Of a stretch of 64,000 nucleotides of DNA, positions 34,255 to 43,163 are shown piece after piece. A program made the translations under genes and the position numbers. The stretch comes from GCA-2706205 sp964215955 (lineage in GTDB: Bacteria; Bdellovibrionota; Bacteriovoracia; Bacteriovoracales; Bacteriovoracaceae): assembly GCA_964215955.1 (NCBI GenBank), contig CAXPDR010000014.1:124001-188000 (forward strand), given 5' to 3'. The first letter of the stretch is position 1, and each line of letters opens with the position of its first letter. Under the pieces are notes generated by a model that searched no databases, was not told the origin of the DNA, and saw only the letters and a list, made by a program, of their open reading frames with translations.

Positions 34255-36027
34255 ATGGCCGCTAAATTAGTCTTTATTTTGACATTTTTAATGACAAGTC
34301 TTTGTTTTGCTTCAGATACCCATGAAGCAATTATAAAATACTTAGCTTCAGATAAGTTAGAAGGAAGAAAGCCAGGGCAAACAGGTAATGAACTGGCCCA
34401 AAAGTATTTAGAAACTAAATTTCAAAGTTATGGTTTAGAGGTTCTAGATAAATCATATTTCCAGGAATTCACAATCTTTACAGAAATGAGAAAGAAAGGC
34501 GAAAATAGTCTGACCAGTAATGGAAATCAAATCTCATTTGAGCCGATTGCTTATTCATTAAGCGGTGAATCTCTTAATACAAAAGCAGTTTTTGCTGGAT
34601 ATGGAATTAGTATTCCTGCCAATGATCCAAAACTTAAATACGATGATTATAATGGTATTGATGTTACTGATAAAGTAGTTATTGTCATGACTGGAGATCC
34701 TGGAATTGGAAATCCAAAATCTAAATTTAGAGATCCTGATTATCAAAACTATAGTTCTCTTTTTTACAAACTAAAAAATGCCATTACTAAAGGCGCTAAG
34801 GGAATAATCCTAATTAATGATCCATTAACATTAGAAATTACTAATACTTCCGATAGAGTTACATTTAATGGAAGTGAAGGTGGAGGCAGTCGTTTTTCAA
34901 TTATTTCTGGAAAGGCCTCAGTTAAAGAAATTGATAATCTATTTAAATCAAAAGATTTATTAGAAATTCAAAAGACAATTTCTAAAACTCAAAAACCTGC
35001 AAGTTTTGAAAGCCAAATCACAATGGATCTAAAAGTTTCGCTTAAAAAGGAAACAGGAAGAATTTCCAACATAGTTGCGCTTAAGCCTGGTAAAAATAAA
35101 GAAGTCATTGTCATTGGTGCCCATATGGATCATTTAGGTTTTGGTGGAGAGTCTTCGATGGATCAAACTCGCCTAGGAGAGATTCATAATGGTGCGGATG
35201 ATAATGCTTCAGGGACTGCCGCAGTTTTAAAAATTGCTGAACATTTTTCAAAAATGGAAACTAATAAAACCCTAGCTTTTGTTTTATTTAATGCAGAAGA
35301 AATGGGACTTTTAGGTTCTTCTCATTTTGTAGAAATGTGGAATGGTAGATATAAAAATACTTACGGTGAAATGAAGGCCATGCTTAATCTAGATATGGTG
35401 GGAAGATATAATAAAGAAGTTAGTGTCATGGGAACTGATTCTTTTAAAAATACATCCATCCTAGCTTCTCCAAATAATAGAGCTTTTAATTACACTTTAA
35501 AAAAAGAAGCTGTAGGATCTTCAGATCATGCTGTTTTTATGAATGCTAAAGTTCCATCTTTATTTATTACTACAGGAGCTCATGATGACTATCATAGACC
35601 AAGTGATACTGAAGAAAAGATACATTATCCAGCATTAAAGGATATAACTAATTATTCAATTTCATTAGTTCAATCATTGAATTCTTCCAATCAAATTTCT
35701 TGGAATGAAAACTACTCAAGTGGAAATCAAGGTGGACGTAATAGAGGGTATGGGGCTTCACTAGGCTGTGTTCCCGAATTTGGGCAGTCTGATGATATCA
35801 TCGGAGTTGTTTGCGTTAAGGCAAGCCATGGAAGCCCTGCTGAATTAGCCGGAATCAAACCTCAAGATATCCTAGTTCAAATTGGTGATATTGATGTGAA
35901 AAGCATCTATGATTTGGCTTTTGCTTTAAAATATTACCGTGCAGGGGATACGGTAGAGATTGCTTGGAAAAGAAATCAAACTCTTATGAAGCAAACTATT
36001 GTTTTAGCAAAATCCAGTAGACACTAA
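34255..36027 (+). CDS. Exported M28-family zinc aminopeptidase with PA insert and C-terminal PDZ domain
   Basis: This 590-residue protein has a signal peptide, an M28 peptidase domain split by a protease-associated region (about residues 100-250), and a C-terminal PDZ domain (about 500-585, PAELAGIKPQDILVQIGDID). The di-zinc ligands are visible: His in GAHMDHLG, bridging Asp in GADDNASG, catalytic and ligand Glu pair in FNAEEMG, Asp in LNLDMVGR and His in YHRPSDT. M28 members are aminopeptidases or carboxypeptidases. I start at the ATG at 34255, six bases after AAGGA; an in-frame TTG at 34249 touches the ribosome-binding site. Likely periplasmic. Confidence 0.92.
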   Translation: MAAKLVFILTFLMTSLCFASDTHEAIIKYLASDKLEGRKPGQTGNELAQKYLETKFQSYGLEVLDKSYFQEFTIFTEMRKKGENSLTSNGNQISFEPIAYSLSGESLNTKAVFAGYGISIPANDPKLKYDDYNGIDVTDKVVIVMTGDPGIGNPKSKFRDPDYQNYSSLFYKLKNAITKGAKGIILINDPLTLEITNTSDRVTFNGSEGGGSRFSIISGKASVKEIDNLFKSKDLLEIQKTISKTQKPASFESQITMDLKVSLKKETGRISNIVALKPGKNKEVIVIGAHMDHLGFGGESSMDQTRLGEIHNGADDNASGTAAVLKIAEHFSKMETNKTLAFVLFNAEEMGLLGSSHFVEMWNGRYKNTYGEMKAMLNLDMVGRYNKEVSVMGTDSFKNTSILASPNNRAFNYTLKKEAVGSSDHAVFMNAKVPSLFITTGAHDDYHRPSDTEEKIHYPALKDITNYSISLVQSLNSSNQISWNENYSSGNQGGRNRGYGASLGCVPEFGQSDDIIGVVCVKASHGSPAELAGIKPQDILVQIGDIDVKSIYDLAFALKYYRAGDTVEIAWKRNQTLMKQTIVLAKSSRH

Positions 36028-36032
36028 ATTTA

Positions 36033-36689
36033 TTAGATCTCTTTTAGGTTTTCACCATAAGCCCATCCTGTAATCGTTTTTTCTTTGAGATGGTCTCTGT
36101 ATTCTATTTTTGTCCAACCATGTTTTGTTTCAATAAACTTAACTATTGAGTTTGGAGCTAAGGTGGTTATTTTTGCACCCTTACTCGACGCTGAGCTTCG
36201 GATATTTACAAACTTAGTTAAGACATATTTTTTTGGAGTTGGAAGTTGTTTGGCCGGCGTGGCTTTGTAAACAATTTTTTCTTTGGTTACAATCGTTTCT
36301 TTAGGAGATAATCCAATGGCAACTAAAAGGGAACAAACTAGCGCTCCAGCAATAAGTTTATATACCAAATTCTTATTACTTAAGTCGAAATAGATTCCAG
36401 GTTTAATTCCCGGATTAGGAGTTTTAATATTTTCTATCTTTTGGATAAGGTTGTTTTCAATTATTCCTAGTCGGTCTTGAAGTTTAGCTTCTATTTTCTC
36501 TAGTTGGTAATCATTTTCTAAGCTTTGGACACCTTGAGAAAGGGAGTCTTCTTTAGTTGAAGGTGTTAGAAGATTTTTTATATGGGCCGTCTGTTTGATT
36601 TGGCCCTTTTGGCGGTCAAACATTTTAGAAAAATTTAAACGTTCTTTTAGCTGCTCATCATTAAGAGCATTTTTATCTGCATGTGTCAT
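36033..36689 (-). CDS. Single-membrane-span protein with C-terminal SH3b domain
   Basis: This 218-residue protein has a charged cytoplasmic N-terminus with a helical region (residues 1-110), one membrane helix (LIAGALVCSLLVAIGL, about 113-129) and a C-terminal bacterial SH3 domain (TKFVNIRSSASSKGAKITTL, ending WAYGENLKEI). SH3b domains commonly bind peptidoglycan or peptides, so the domain probably faces the periplasm. The gene converges with the M28 peptidase gene (five bases between stops). The partner is unknown. Confidence 0.78.
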   Translation of the reverse strand: MTHADKNALNDEQLKERLNFSKMFDRQKGQIKQTAHIKNLLTPSTKEDSLSQGVQSLENDYQLEKIEAKLQDRLGIIENNLIQKIENIKTPNPGIKPGIYFDLSNKNLVYKLIAGALVCSLLVAIGLSPKETIVTKEKIVYKATPAKQLPTPKKYVLTKFVNIRSSASSKGAKITTLAPNSIVKFIETKHGWTKIEYRDHLKEKTITGWAYGENLKEI

Positions 36690-36798
36690 AAAACTTACAT
36701 CCTTGTAATTTGTTTGAATAATTTTATAAGTATTTAATTTCCTTTGTAAAGGGTTAAGATTTTGGCTAAGATTAAAAGAAGCCTAAGGAGAAACTGTC

Positions 36799-37434
36799 AT
36801 GGAAGCAAGATTTTGGATCGATAAATGGGATAAAGGTGATATTGGGTTTCATCAAAATGAATTTAATCCAGTTCTCATTCAATATGGAAAAGAATTTTTT
36901 AAAGATAGAGCTAAGGTCTTTGTCCCTCTGTGTGGAAAAACAAAAGATATGATTTTTCTTATAGAAAAAGGATATGAGGTTTTAGGGATAGAATTATCTG
37001 AAAAAGCTATACTAAGTTTCTTTAAAGAAAATAACCTAGACTACCAGATTGAAAAATTTGAAGGCTATGAACTATACATAAATGATAAAGTCGTTTTAAT
37101 AAGAGGAGATATTTTTGAAGTCCCTCTCACTTTATTTGATGGTGTAGATGCTGTCTATGATAGGGCCAGTCTCGTAGCATTACCAATTGAATTAAGAAAA
37201 AAATATGTGGATTTTATTTTAAAAAATTTAAAAAAATGTAAAATCCTGCTTCAAACTCTCGCTTTTGATAATAAGGAGATTGGACCTCCATTTTCGATTG
37301 AAGAAGATGACGTAAAGAACTATTTTAAAAAACAGTTTTCGATCGAATGTATTTCAAAGGTAGAATTAGACGCTGAAGGAATGCACGGAGGAAAAATTAC
37401 CAAACTTTATAATCTTGCCTTTCAAATGGAATAA
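36799..37434 (+). CDS. tpm: Thiopurine S-methyltransferase family protein
   Basis: This 211-residue protein matches the bacterial TPMT family: an N-terminal RFWIDKWDKGDIGFHQ, motif I VFVPLCGKTKDMIFLIEKGY, then VLGIELSEKAI and AVYDRASLVALP. Bacterial TPMTs methylate thiols and also tellurite and selenite. The C-terminal segment (GKITKLYNLAF) is the usual end. AAGGAG precedes the ATG. A CBS-domain gene follows three bases after the stop, so they share a transcript. The physiological substrate here is unknown. Confidence 0.92.
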   Translation: MEARFWIDKWDKGDIGFHQNEFNPVLIQYGKEFFKDRAKVFVPLCGKTKDMIFLIEKGYEVLGIELSEKAILSFFKENNLDYQIEKFEGYELYINDKVVLIRGDIFEVPLTLFDGVDAVYDRASLVALPIELRKKYVDFILKNLKKCKILLQTLAFDNKEIGPPFSIEEDDVKNYFKKQFSIECISKVELDAEGMHGGKITKLYNLAFQME

Positions 37435-37437
37435 TTT

Positions 37438-37962
37438 ATGAGCGTATTTTTCATATATAATAAGAATGTTCAAAGTATAAACCCTAGTTATGTGCAAGGG
37501 GATATTGAAAGACTTGGTGTAACTCAAATCGGCAAGAAAACGGTCTTAAGGGCCCATAGTTTGAAAGCTAAGCATGGTAATGAAGTCCTTGTTTCTTCTA
37601 TTATGAAAACGGGTGTAGAAGTCCTTAATCAAGATAATAATCTTTTGGACGCTAAAAACTTATTTGATGAGAAAGGTTTTAATCATGTACCAATAATGGA
37701 TGGTGGGCGTGTGGTAGGCATTTTGTCTAGTAACGATCTAAAAAACATCCATGAATTTAATAGTATTCTTATAAGAGATCATATAGGAGAGCTGACTTTA
37801 GCTATTTCTAAGGAAACACCAATAAAAATTGTTATGCAAATTTTTTTAAATGAGAATATTCATTGCCTTCCTATTATTGATCAAAATGCTTCTTTAGAGG
37901 GCATCGTGACACAGAATGATATTTTAAAGTGGGTTTTAGAAAATAATAGATATAAAAAGTAA
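37438..37962 (+). CDS. Two-CBS-domain protein
   Basis: This 174-residue cytoplasmic protein has two CBS motifs after an N-terminal stretch of about 50 residues: LFDEKGFNHVPIMDGGRVVG with SSNDL, and LNENIHCLPIIDQNASLEG with QNDIL. CBS pairs bind adenosine nucleotides and regulate partners. No fused catalytic domain is present. Three bases separate it from the TPMT gene upstream, so it is probably the second gene of that operon. Confidence 0.87.
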   Translation: MSVFFIYNKNVQSINPSYVQGDIERLGVTQIGKKTVLRAHSLKAKHGNEVLVSSIMKTGVEVLNQDNNLLDAKNLFDEKGFNHVPIMDGGRVVGILSSNDLKNIHEFNSILIRDHIGELTLAISKETPIKIVMQIFLNENIHCLPIIDQNASLEGIVTQNDILKWVLENNRYKK

Positions 37963-38210
37963 AAAGGCAAATGGATTTTTTTAGCCGAGTATGAGTATTA
38001 AAATAAATACCTCAAATTAAGCAACCAATAAAAGTCTTTGATAGATTATCAGTCTGGTTGAGGCGCTAGTTAATATAATCTCAAAATTGATCATTTGTTT
38101 TCACGAAATATGAAGAAAACAAAGCTCTAGTAGATTTGTTATTGTAAAAAATTATTCTTTGGCTTTAGAATTTGAGATCTTAATAGTCTTATATGAAAAG
38201 TTTAGGTAGT

Positions 38211-38236
38211 AAAAAGCCCCTTGCGGGGCTTTTTTT
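38211..38236. terminator. Bidirectional Rho-independent terminator
   Basis: AAAAAGCCCC-TTG-CGGGGCT followed by TTTTTTT makes a short G/C-rich hairpin with A/T tracts on both sides. It serves the minus-strand coiled-coil gene ending at 38239 and could end plus-strand transcripts from the TPMT-CBS operon. The 248 bases between the CBS gene and this hairpin hold no gene I can support, apart from one inverted repeat at 38094-38123. Confidence 0.88.
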
Positions 38237-38238
38237 AT

Positions 38239-41200
38239 TTAGAATGGCTTCAGTGTTATTTTTTCAGTTTTGATGACCTTACCTTGATAAGTATACTTAA
38301 GTAACATTACAACTGTTTTTCCTCTAGATGATCTTGGGAATGTGTATTGAAATCTTGCATTAGCACTTTGACCGTATGATAGTCTGTTCGTTCTAACGCT
38401 TGTATTTTTAAAGTTGATCATACTTTCATAACCAGGAGCTGCACTTAAATTAATGCTGTAGCCTGCTTTAAGTGATTCTACAGCTGGAGTTAGGGTTATA
38501 TCAAAGTTTTGAATAATAGTTCTTCTTCTAAATCTTGTCAGAACTTGTGGTTTATCAAAATATTTATATTGAGCTGATACTGCTGGATTTAAAGCTGTAA
38601 CAGCTGAAGCACTAAATGTTTCTACTCTTTGAGATTGGTATTTTCCTCCAGGTAAAGTGATTTTTCCTGCAAGTGTTAATCTTGTATTTGATCTTACGTT
38701 GTCATTAATTTTTCCAACAACATCAGTATAAAGTGTCACTTTATTTCCTTGAGCACTTTTTACGTAGAACTTTGTTGCCGGAAGAGTGATATTATTTGCT
38801 GTTGTAATATCAAGCTTCACCGGGCTCACAAGTGATTTTGGTGAAATATTCTTTAAAGCTAGTTGAAGTTGAATCCGGCTTCCACCTCTTAAGTCTGAAT
38901 TACCAAGTTTAGCTTCTTTAATTGTAAGAGTAGCATTACTTCTAATATAAGAATCAACCTCATTTTTAGCTGTAAGTTCCGCGCTTGCAGTTGCTGATGG
39001 TAATTCTGAGCTATATGCTGCAGCCTTTGCTGCTTCATATGATTGTCTATAGATTTCTGCTTTTCCAACAGCTTCACCTGAATTGAAGGCCACAGGGTAG
39101 TACTTATCCATATTAGACTGATAAGTTGCTTCTAAAACATCATCTTTGATCGGTGCAAGTTTAGTTTCATAAAGATTACTGTATTGTGCTTCAAAGTTTG
39201 CAAAATATTCTGAAGTATATTTTGTCTCAAACGTATCAAGGTATTCATTTTTACAAGCTTTTTGGAACACAGATAATCCCTTGTAAACAGACGAACAGTT
39301 CGCAACGCCAACTGGTATATTTGATGGAGTCTGGTAGGCATTAGCTGGTTTACTTAGAGATACCTTTTCTTTAAGTGTAGTACTAAGGGCTGAATTTAAG
39401 CCTGTTATAACACTATCCAAGTTTGTATTTGTATTGAGAGATTCATTCATTTCCTCCGCTGTAATTGGAGAAATTGTAGAGAGAATATCTACTAACTCAA
39501 GTTGAGTTTCAACCGCCGAAATTGCAGCGTCAAAATTTTCTAAGCTTGGTGTGAATTCAATTCTGTTCTTACCAATTCGATTAGCAAATATTTGATTAAA
39601 AAATTGAGGCTTAAGTACTTGGTTTGCATAATCTTTTGCCTCTGCAATACCAGCTAATCTTCCTTCACTTTCTCCTCTCGCTTGATCTGGAGTCGATGCA
39701 TAACCACTGTTATAACCTTCTTCATATCCCTTAATTTCTGCTCTTACTGCTGACCAAAGAGATGATTGTGCGTTTCCTAACTTTTCACCCATGAGGTCTG
39801 CCAATTCACTAGATCTTGAATCAACATAAGCGTTACTATCTCTTACAGCAATTGATAAAGCTGAATCTGATTGAGAAGCCCCCAATGATTTAGCTTCTGC
39901 AAGTTTTTCGTTATAGTAATCAAGTCTTGATATATACTCAGAGTACTTTAAGTCTCTTTTTGTAATGGCATCAGATTGATCAGCTTCTAGATTTGTAATT
40001 GCATTATTGAGAGATACAATTTTATTTTCAGTAACAATTAAATCTCTGTCTAGACGATCAATTTTATCTACATTTTGTGAAATCTGTCTTTCAAGATTAG
40101 GAATTCTATTATTGATTGAATCGATTTCGTTAGCAGTGAGGTTATAGTCATTGCTAACATTATTATAAGAGCGATTTAAATTTGCGACTGCATTATTTAG
40201 ATCATTAAGATCAGTGATTAAAGAATTAAGTGTTCTTGATTCTCTTACAAGATCACTATTAGCATTTCTTAGGCGGTTTTGAATTCTACTAGCCTCTGCT
40301 GCTACCTGATCAAGATCTCTTCTTCTTTCTGCAGTTACTGTTTCTGCATTACCAACTTCAACTTTTTTAGTTTGAATAAGTTTTTTCTTTGTTTTAAGAT
40401 TTGCTTCCATCTTAGCGATTTTAGCTGGTAAACTTTTCTTTTCATTTTCAAGTTTCGCAATGGCCTTTTTAATGTTGTTTTCGCTCGACTTTAAAGTTTT
40501 TAGTCTTTTACTTACTTGAGAAACCTTCTGATCTTGCTCTCTTTTTTCTTTGGCCTTAGCTGCAACTAAACCTCTTAATTCTCTTACTCTTGGATTCGCT
40601 CTATCCGTACGCATAAGATTTCCAAGCTCTGTCTGTAGATCAGTTAATTCCTTTGTCAGTTTAGCTTGTCTCTTTTTGGCATTTGCCAGGTTTTTTTCTA
40701 CTTGAGTAATTTTTGCTGGAAGTCCGCTTAATTCAGACTTCTTCTTCGCAATTTGAGAATCAATATTTGATAGTTTTGAAGTAGCAGCATCAAGTGCTGA
40801 TTTTATGGATTTTCTTTCTTGTTGTAGAGTTTGTAATTGAGATCTCAGTCTAGAACTTAATTTTTCTGCTTGTCTAAGTGCTCTATCCGCATTGCTTACC
40901 AAGACATTTTGTTGGCTAAGCTTTTTTTCTAAACGATCAACTTTAGTTTGGTAAGGTACAAGCCTTCTTTCTTCTGAAATAATTCTTCTTTCAACTTGGT
41001 TTCTTTGTCTTTCTGTTCTGTTTATTCTAGTTTGAAGAGAGTTAAGTTGGCTTTGTAGGTCCTGAACTCTAGCTTCTAAATCTGATCTTCTTTGCTCATT
41101 TGATTGAACCTGATCTTCTAGAGAGGTGTTTTCAGCTTTAAGTTTTGCAATATCGTTTAATAGTTTACTTTCTAAGTTGTATTGATAATTTAAATCAGCT

Positions 41201-41364
41201 TTTGTTTGGTTTAAGTCTTCGGTGATAATATCAACCTGAGAAGCTAGTTGATTATACTGCCTTTCATATGGTGAATAATTTATTTCATCTGGTAGTTCAG
41301 ATCCGAAAGCCGGTGCTACCATTAACGGCACAAGCATTGGTATTAGTATTTTAGTTGTCTTCAT
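38239..41364 (-). CDS. Large secreted coiled-coil protein of unknown function
   Basis: This 1041-residue protein has a signal peptide (MKTTKILIPMLVPLMVAPAF). Residues 25-490 form a very long coiled coil (heptad-rich, Leu/Lys/Glu/Arg, e.g. LESKLLNDIAKLKAENTSLE). The middle part (510-800) is helical and Ala-rich, and the last 230 residues look beta-rich, ending KTEKITLKPF. The length and layout recall exported stalk or fibre proteins, but I recognise no family. It ends at a bidirectional terminator, and a 16-bp palindrome sits upstream. It is probably monocistronic. Confidence 0.75.
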   Translation of the reverse strand: MKTTKILIPMLVPLMVAPAFGSELPDEINYSPYERQYNQLASQVDIITEDLNQTKADLNYQYNLESKLLNDIAKLKAENTSLEDQVQSNEQRRSDLEARVQDLQSQLNSLQTRINRTERQRNQVERRIISEERRLVPYQTKVDRLEKKLSQQNVLVSNADRALRQAEKLSSRLRSQLQTLQQERKSIKSALDAATSKLSNIDSQIAKKKSELSGLPAKITQVEKNLANAKKRQAKLTKELTDLQTELGNLMRTDRANPRVRELRGLVAAKAKEKREQDQKVSQVSKRLKTLKSSENNIKKAIAKLENEKKSLPAKIAKMEANLKTKKKLIQTKKVEVGNAETVTAERRRDLDQVAAEASRIQNRLRNANSDLVRESRTLNSLITDLNDLNNAVANLNRSYNNVSNDYNLTANEIDSINNRIPNLERQISQNVDKIDRLDRDLIVTENKIVSLNNAITNLEADQSDAITKRDLKYSEYISRLDYYNEKLAEAKSLGASQSDSALSIAVRDSNAYVDSRSSELADLMGEKLGNAQSSLWSAVRAEIKGYEEGYNSGYASTPDQARGESEGRLAGIAEAKDYANQVLKPQFFNQIFANRIGKNRIEFTPSLENFDAAISAVETQLELVDILSTISPITAEEMNESLNTNTNLDSVITGLNSALSTTLKEKVSLSKPANAYQTPSNIPVGVANCSSVYKGLSVFQKACKNEYLDTFETKYTSEYFANFEAQYSNLYETKLAPIKDDVLEATYQSNMDKYYPVAFNSGEAVGKAEIYRQSYEAAKAAAYSSELPSATASAELTAKNEVDSYIRSNATLTIKEAKLGNSDLRGGSRIQLQLALKNISPKSLVSPVKLDITTANNITLPATKFYVKSAQGNKVTLYTDVVGKINDNVRSNTRLTLAGKITLPGGKYQSQRVETFSASAVTALNPAVSAQYKYFDKPQVLTRFRRRTIIQNFDITLTPAVESLKAGYSINLSAAPGYESMINFKNTSVRTNRLSYGQSANARFQYTFPRSSRGKTVVMLLKYTYQGKVIKTEKITLKPF

Positions 41365-41473
41365 AATTTCCCCTTTATTTGAAGCATTCTTTAAATAGCT
41401 AATTTTAGTTCTAAATTTTAGGGGATAAGATGTCTATGGCAGAGAGTAAATATTACAAAACTGGTGTTCAAAG

Positions 41474-41489
41474 GACACCAATTGGTGTC
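41474..41489. promoter_or_regulatory. 16-bp perfect palindrome GACACCAATTGGTGTC
   Basis: A perfect palindrome lies about 110 bases upstream of the coiled-coil gene, with an extra half-site GGTGTT at 41463-41468 repeating the arm. Three GGTGTy half-sites in 27 bases suggest a cooperative operator, although the region could also be the 3' end of the ChaN gene transcript. No regulator is identified. Confidence 0.4.
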
Positions 41490-41537
41490 AAAATGATTAT
41501 GTAATTTTTAAACTTGCACTGTGTAAAGATGAAAAAA

Positions 41538-42389
41538 TTACTCAGTTATGACAATATAATCTGCAATGAGTCCGTATTCATCATTTGATCTTTTTAAAGA
41601 ATTAATGTCTTCTTGAGAATGCATACTTTTATTTATGATTTTTAATGTCACTATATTTTGCTTACTCAAGCTTTTAAGGCGTGTCGTTGTACCGTCATAG
41701 TAGTCTGTGTGAAATGAGCCTGCAATAATGAAATTTAAAGGATTAACGAATTCATTTTTATATATTTGATCTGCCATGACAGAATCTGTTAGACATTGGG
41801 CCAAGAAGTATTTATCTATTACATCTGCGGGAGCGTGGCCACCCATGGCATCAACGAATCGTTTTTTATAGTTATTTCCGCCTACGTAGTGATGGTAGGG
41901 AATGAGTGTTTGATCAATTGAATCAATTCCTTCTTTGATAACCTTTTGTTTAATACTTCTTGGTATATTTATTCCAAAAAGCTCTCCCGAATACTTCTTT
42001 AATGTTTCAAATATTGGAGCATAAGTTTGATTATTTGGATTTGAAATATTCTTTATCAGTTCTTCAAAGCTTATTTGGTCATTTTTAAACTTTGTATATA
42101 ATTCATCTATTTTATTTTGATCAGTATGGTTTAAAAACTCCCAATGAATACTGAAGTTTTTTTGAGTTCCCTCTAAAATTATTTTTTCTTGAATAATTTT
42201 CGACTGAGCAAATTGAATTTGAGTTATATTATGAAATTCACCAAGTATAATATGGCCTGAAGATGGTAAGTTCTTAATGAAATTATAAAAGTTTATGGAC
42301 TTTTGAGTTCGAGTATCAAATACTTCAGTTATTTTTCCAAAGGAATTTAAGCTCAAAAGAATTAAGATCGTTGCTATTAATTTTTTCAT
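41538..42389 (-). CDS. ChaN-like (DUF399) haem-binding protein, exported
   Basis: This 283-residue protein has a signal peptide (MKKLIATILILLSLNSFG) and matches the ChaN/DUF399 layout: IILGEFHNITQIQFAQ near the N-terminus, ending with FIIAGSFHTDYYDGTTTRL. Helices with GINIPRSIKQKVIKEG and MADQIYKN are typical. Characterised ChaN binds haem and is linked to iron acquisition. There is no lipobox, so it is periplasmic or secreted rather than a lipoprotein. No iron transport gene is adjacent. It is monocistronic on the minus strand. Confidence 0.8.
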   Translation of the reverse strand: MKKLIATILILLSLNSFGKITEVFDTRTQKSINFYNFIKNLPSSGHIILGEFHNITQIQFAQSKIIQEKIILEGTQKNFSIHWEFLNHTDQNKIDELYTKFKNDQISFEELIKNISNPNNQTYAPIFETLKKYSGELFGINIPRSIKQKVIKEGIDSIDQTLIPYHHYVGGNNYKKRFVDAMGGHAPADVIDKYFLAQCLTDSVMADQIYKNEFVNPLNFIIAGSFHTDYYDGTTTRLKSLSKQNIVTLKIINKSMHSQEDINSLKRSNDEYGLIADYIVITE

Positions 42390-42426
42390 TTAGCATTTAT
42401 AGCGAAATTACGCTTTAATGCCAAAT

Positions 42427-42765
42427 TTAATTGCAATTACAGGATTTGGAAAATATATCTTCAGTATTAATGCATTTACTTTTATTTTGTTCGAAACACT
42501 TATTAATATTAATAAATAAGTCTTCACATTCCTTAATACTTATATAGTTTTCATTTAGGAGGACATAGTTTTGATCAAATATATCTAATTTTTGTATAAA
42601 AGATTGGCAACTAAGTTCACCAACGAAATCGTTTGAGTTACTCAATAATTGAAAATTAATTTCAAAGCCAGGTCTAACATGAATTTCATCAAAAATGTAT
42701 TCTTCCGCATTCAATGAAGTGATTGGTAATAAAAGTAGAATTAAGTATTTAAGCATAAAATGCAT
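42427..42765 (-). CDS. Small secreted cysteine-rich protein, unknown function
   Basis: This 112-residue protein has a signal peptide (MLKYLILLLLPITSLNAE) and a C-terminal cluster of cysteines (FINKCFEQNKSKCINTE, SCNCN), suggesting disulfide stabilisation. The start could be the ATG at 42765 or the one at 42756, which fits the signal peptide better. No family is recognised. It precedes the ChaN gene on the same strand by 37 bases. Confidence 0.6.
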   Translation of the reverse strand: MHFMLKYLILLLLPITSLNAEEYIFDEIHVRPGFEINFQLLSNSNDFVGELSCQSFIQKLDIFDQNYVLLNENYISIKECEDLFININKCFEQNKSKCINTEDIFSKSCNCN

Positions 42766-42813
42766 ATCGTTTTAATAACGAGATGCATTAGTCTTTGTCC
42801 CTGCAGTGGAATA

Positions 42814-43095
42814 TTATTCCTTAAAAAAAAAGGATAATATTTTATTTAAAGTTCTCTTACTTAATGACTTTTTGGGGAAAACCTTTATCCATTGTTTGTG
42901 ACCATCAACTTCTATGAGTTTTGCCTTTTTTGATTTGGTTAGTATATTTAAGCATTTTAAAAGGTCATCATAGGTGAGCTCAGGGTAGGCTTTAACGAAT
43001 TTTGAATCTAGGTCCAAAAACAGCCTATCAAGCCCCATGGGGTCCAAAAAGGATAGTGTTTTTAAAATTTCATTTTTGAGAAGATCTTCATTCAT
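42814..43095 (-). CDS. Small cytoplasmic protein, possibly winged-helix
   Basis: This 93-residue protein is helical at the N-terminus and Lys-rich at the C-terminus (WIKVFPKKSLSKRTLNKIL). The middle (YDDLLKCLNILTKSKKAKLI followed by EVDGHKQWIKVF) resembles the helix and beta wing of a winged-helix fold, but no specific family is recognised. AAGG precedes the ATG. It is divergent from the RluA-like gene. Confidence 0.55.
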   Translation of the reverse strand: MNEDLLKNEILKTLSFLDPMGLDRLFLDLDSKFVKAYPELTYDDLLKCLNILTKSKKAKLIEVDGHKQWIKVFPKKSLSKRTLNKILSFFFKE

Positions 43096-43163
43096 AACCT
43101 TACTTTACCTCATTACTAAAGTTTTTGTAGACTAGATGCATTAAGTAATGATATCTAGCGCAC

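Noticed and set aside
38094..38123. Inverted repeat TTTGTTTTC/GAAAACAAA in the gap after the CBS gene
   Set aside because: The A/T-rich nine-base stem with a 12-base loop is likely by chance in this composition. It lacks a T-run and sits between a gene end and a strong terminator.
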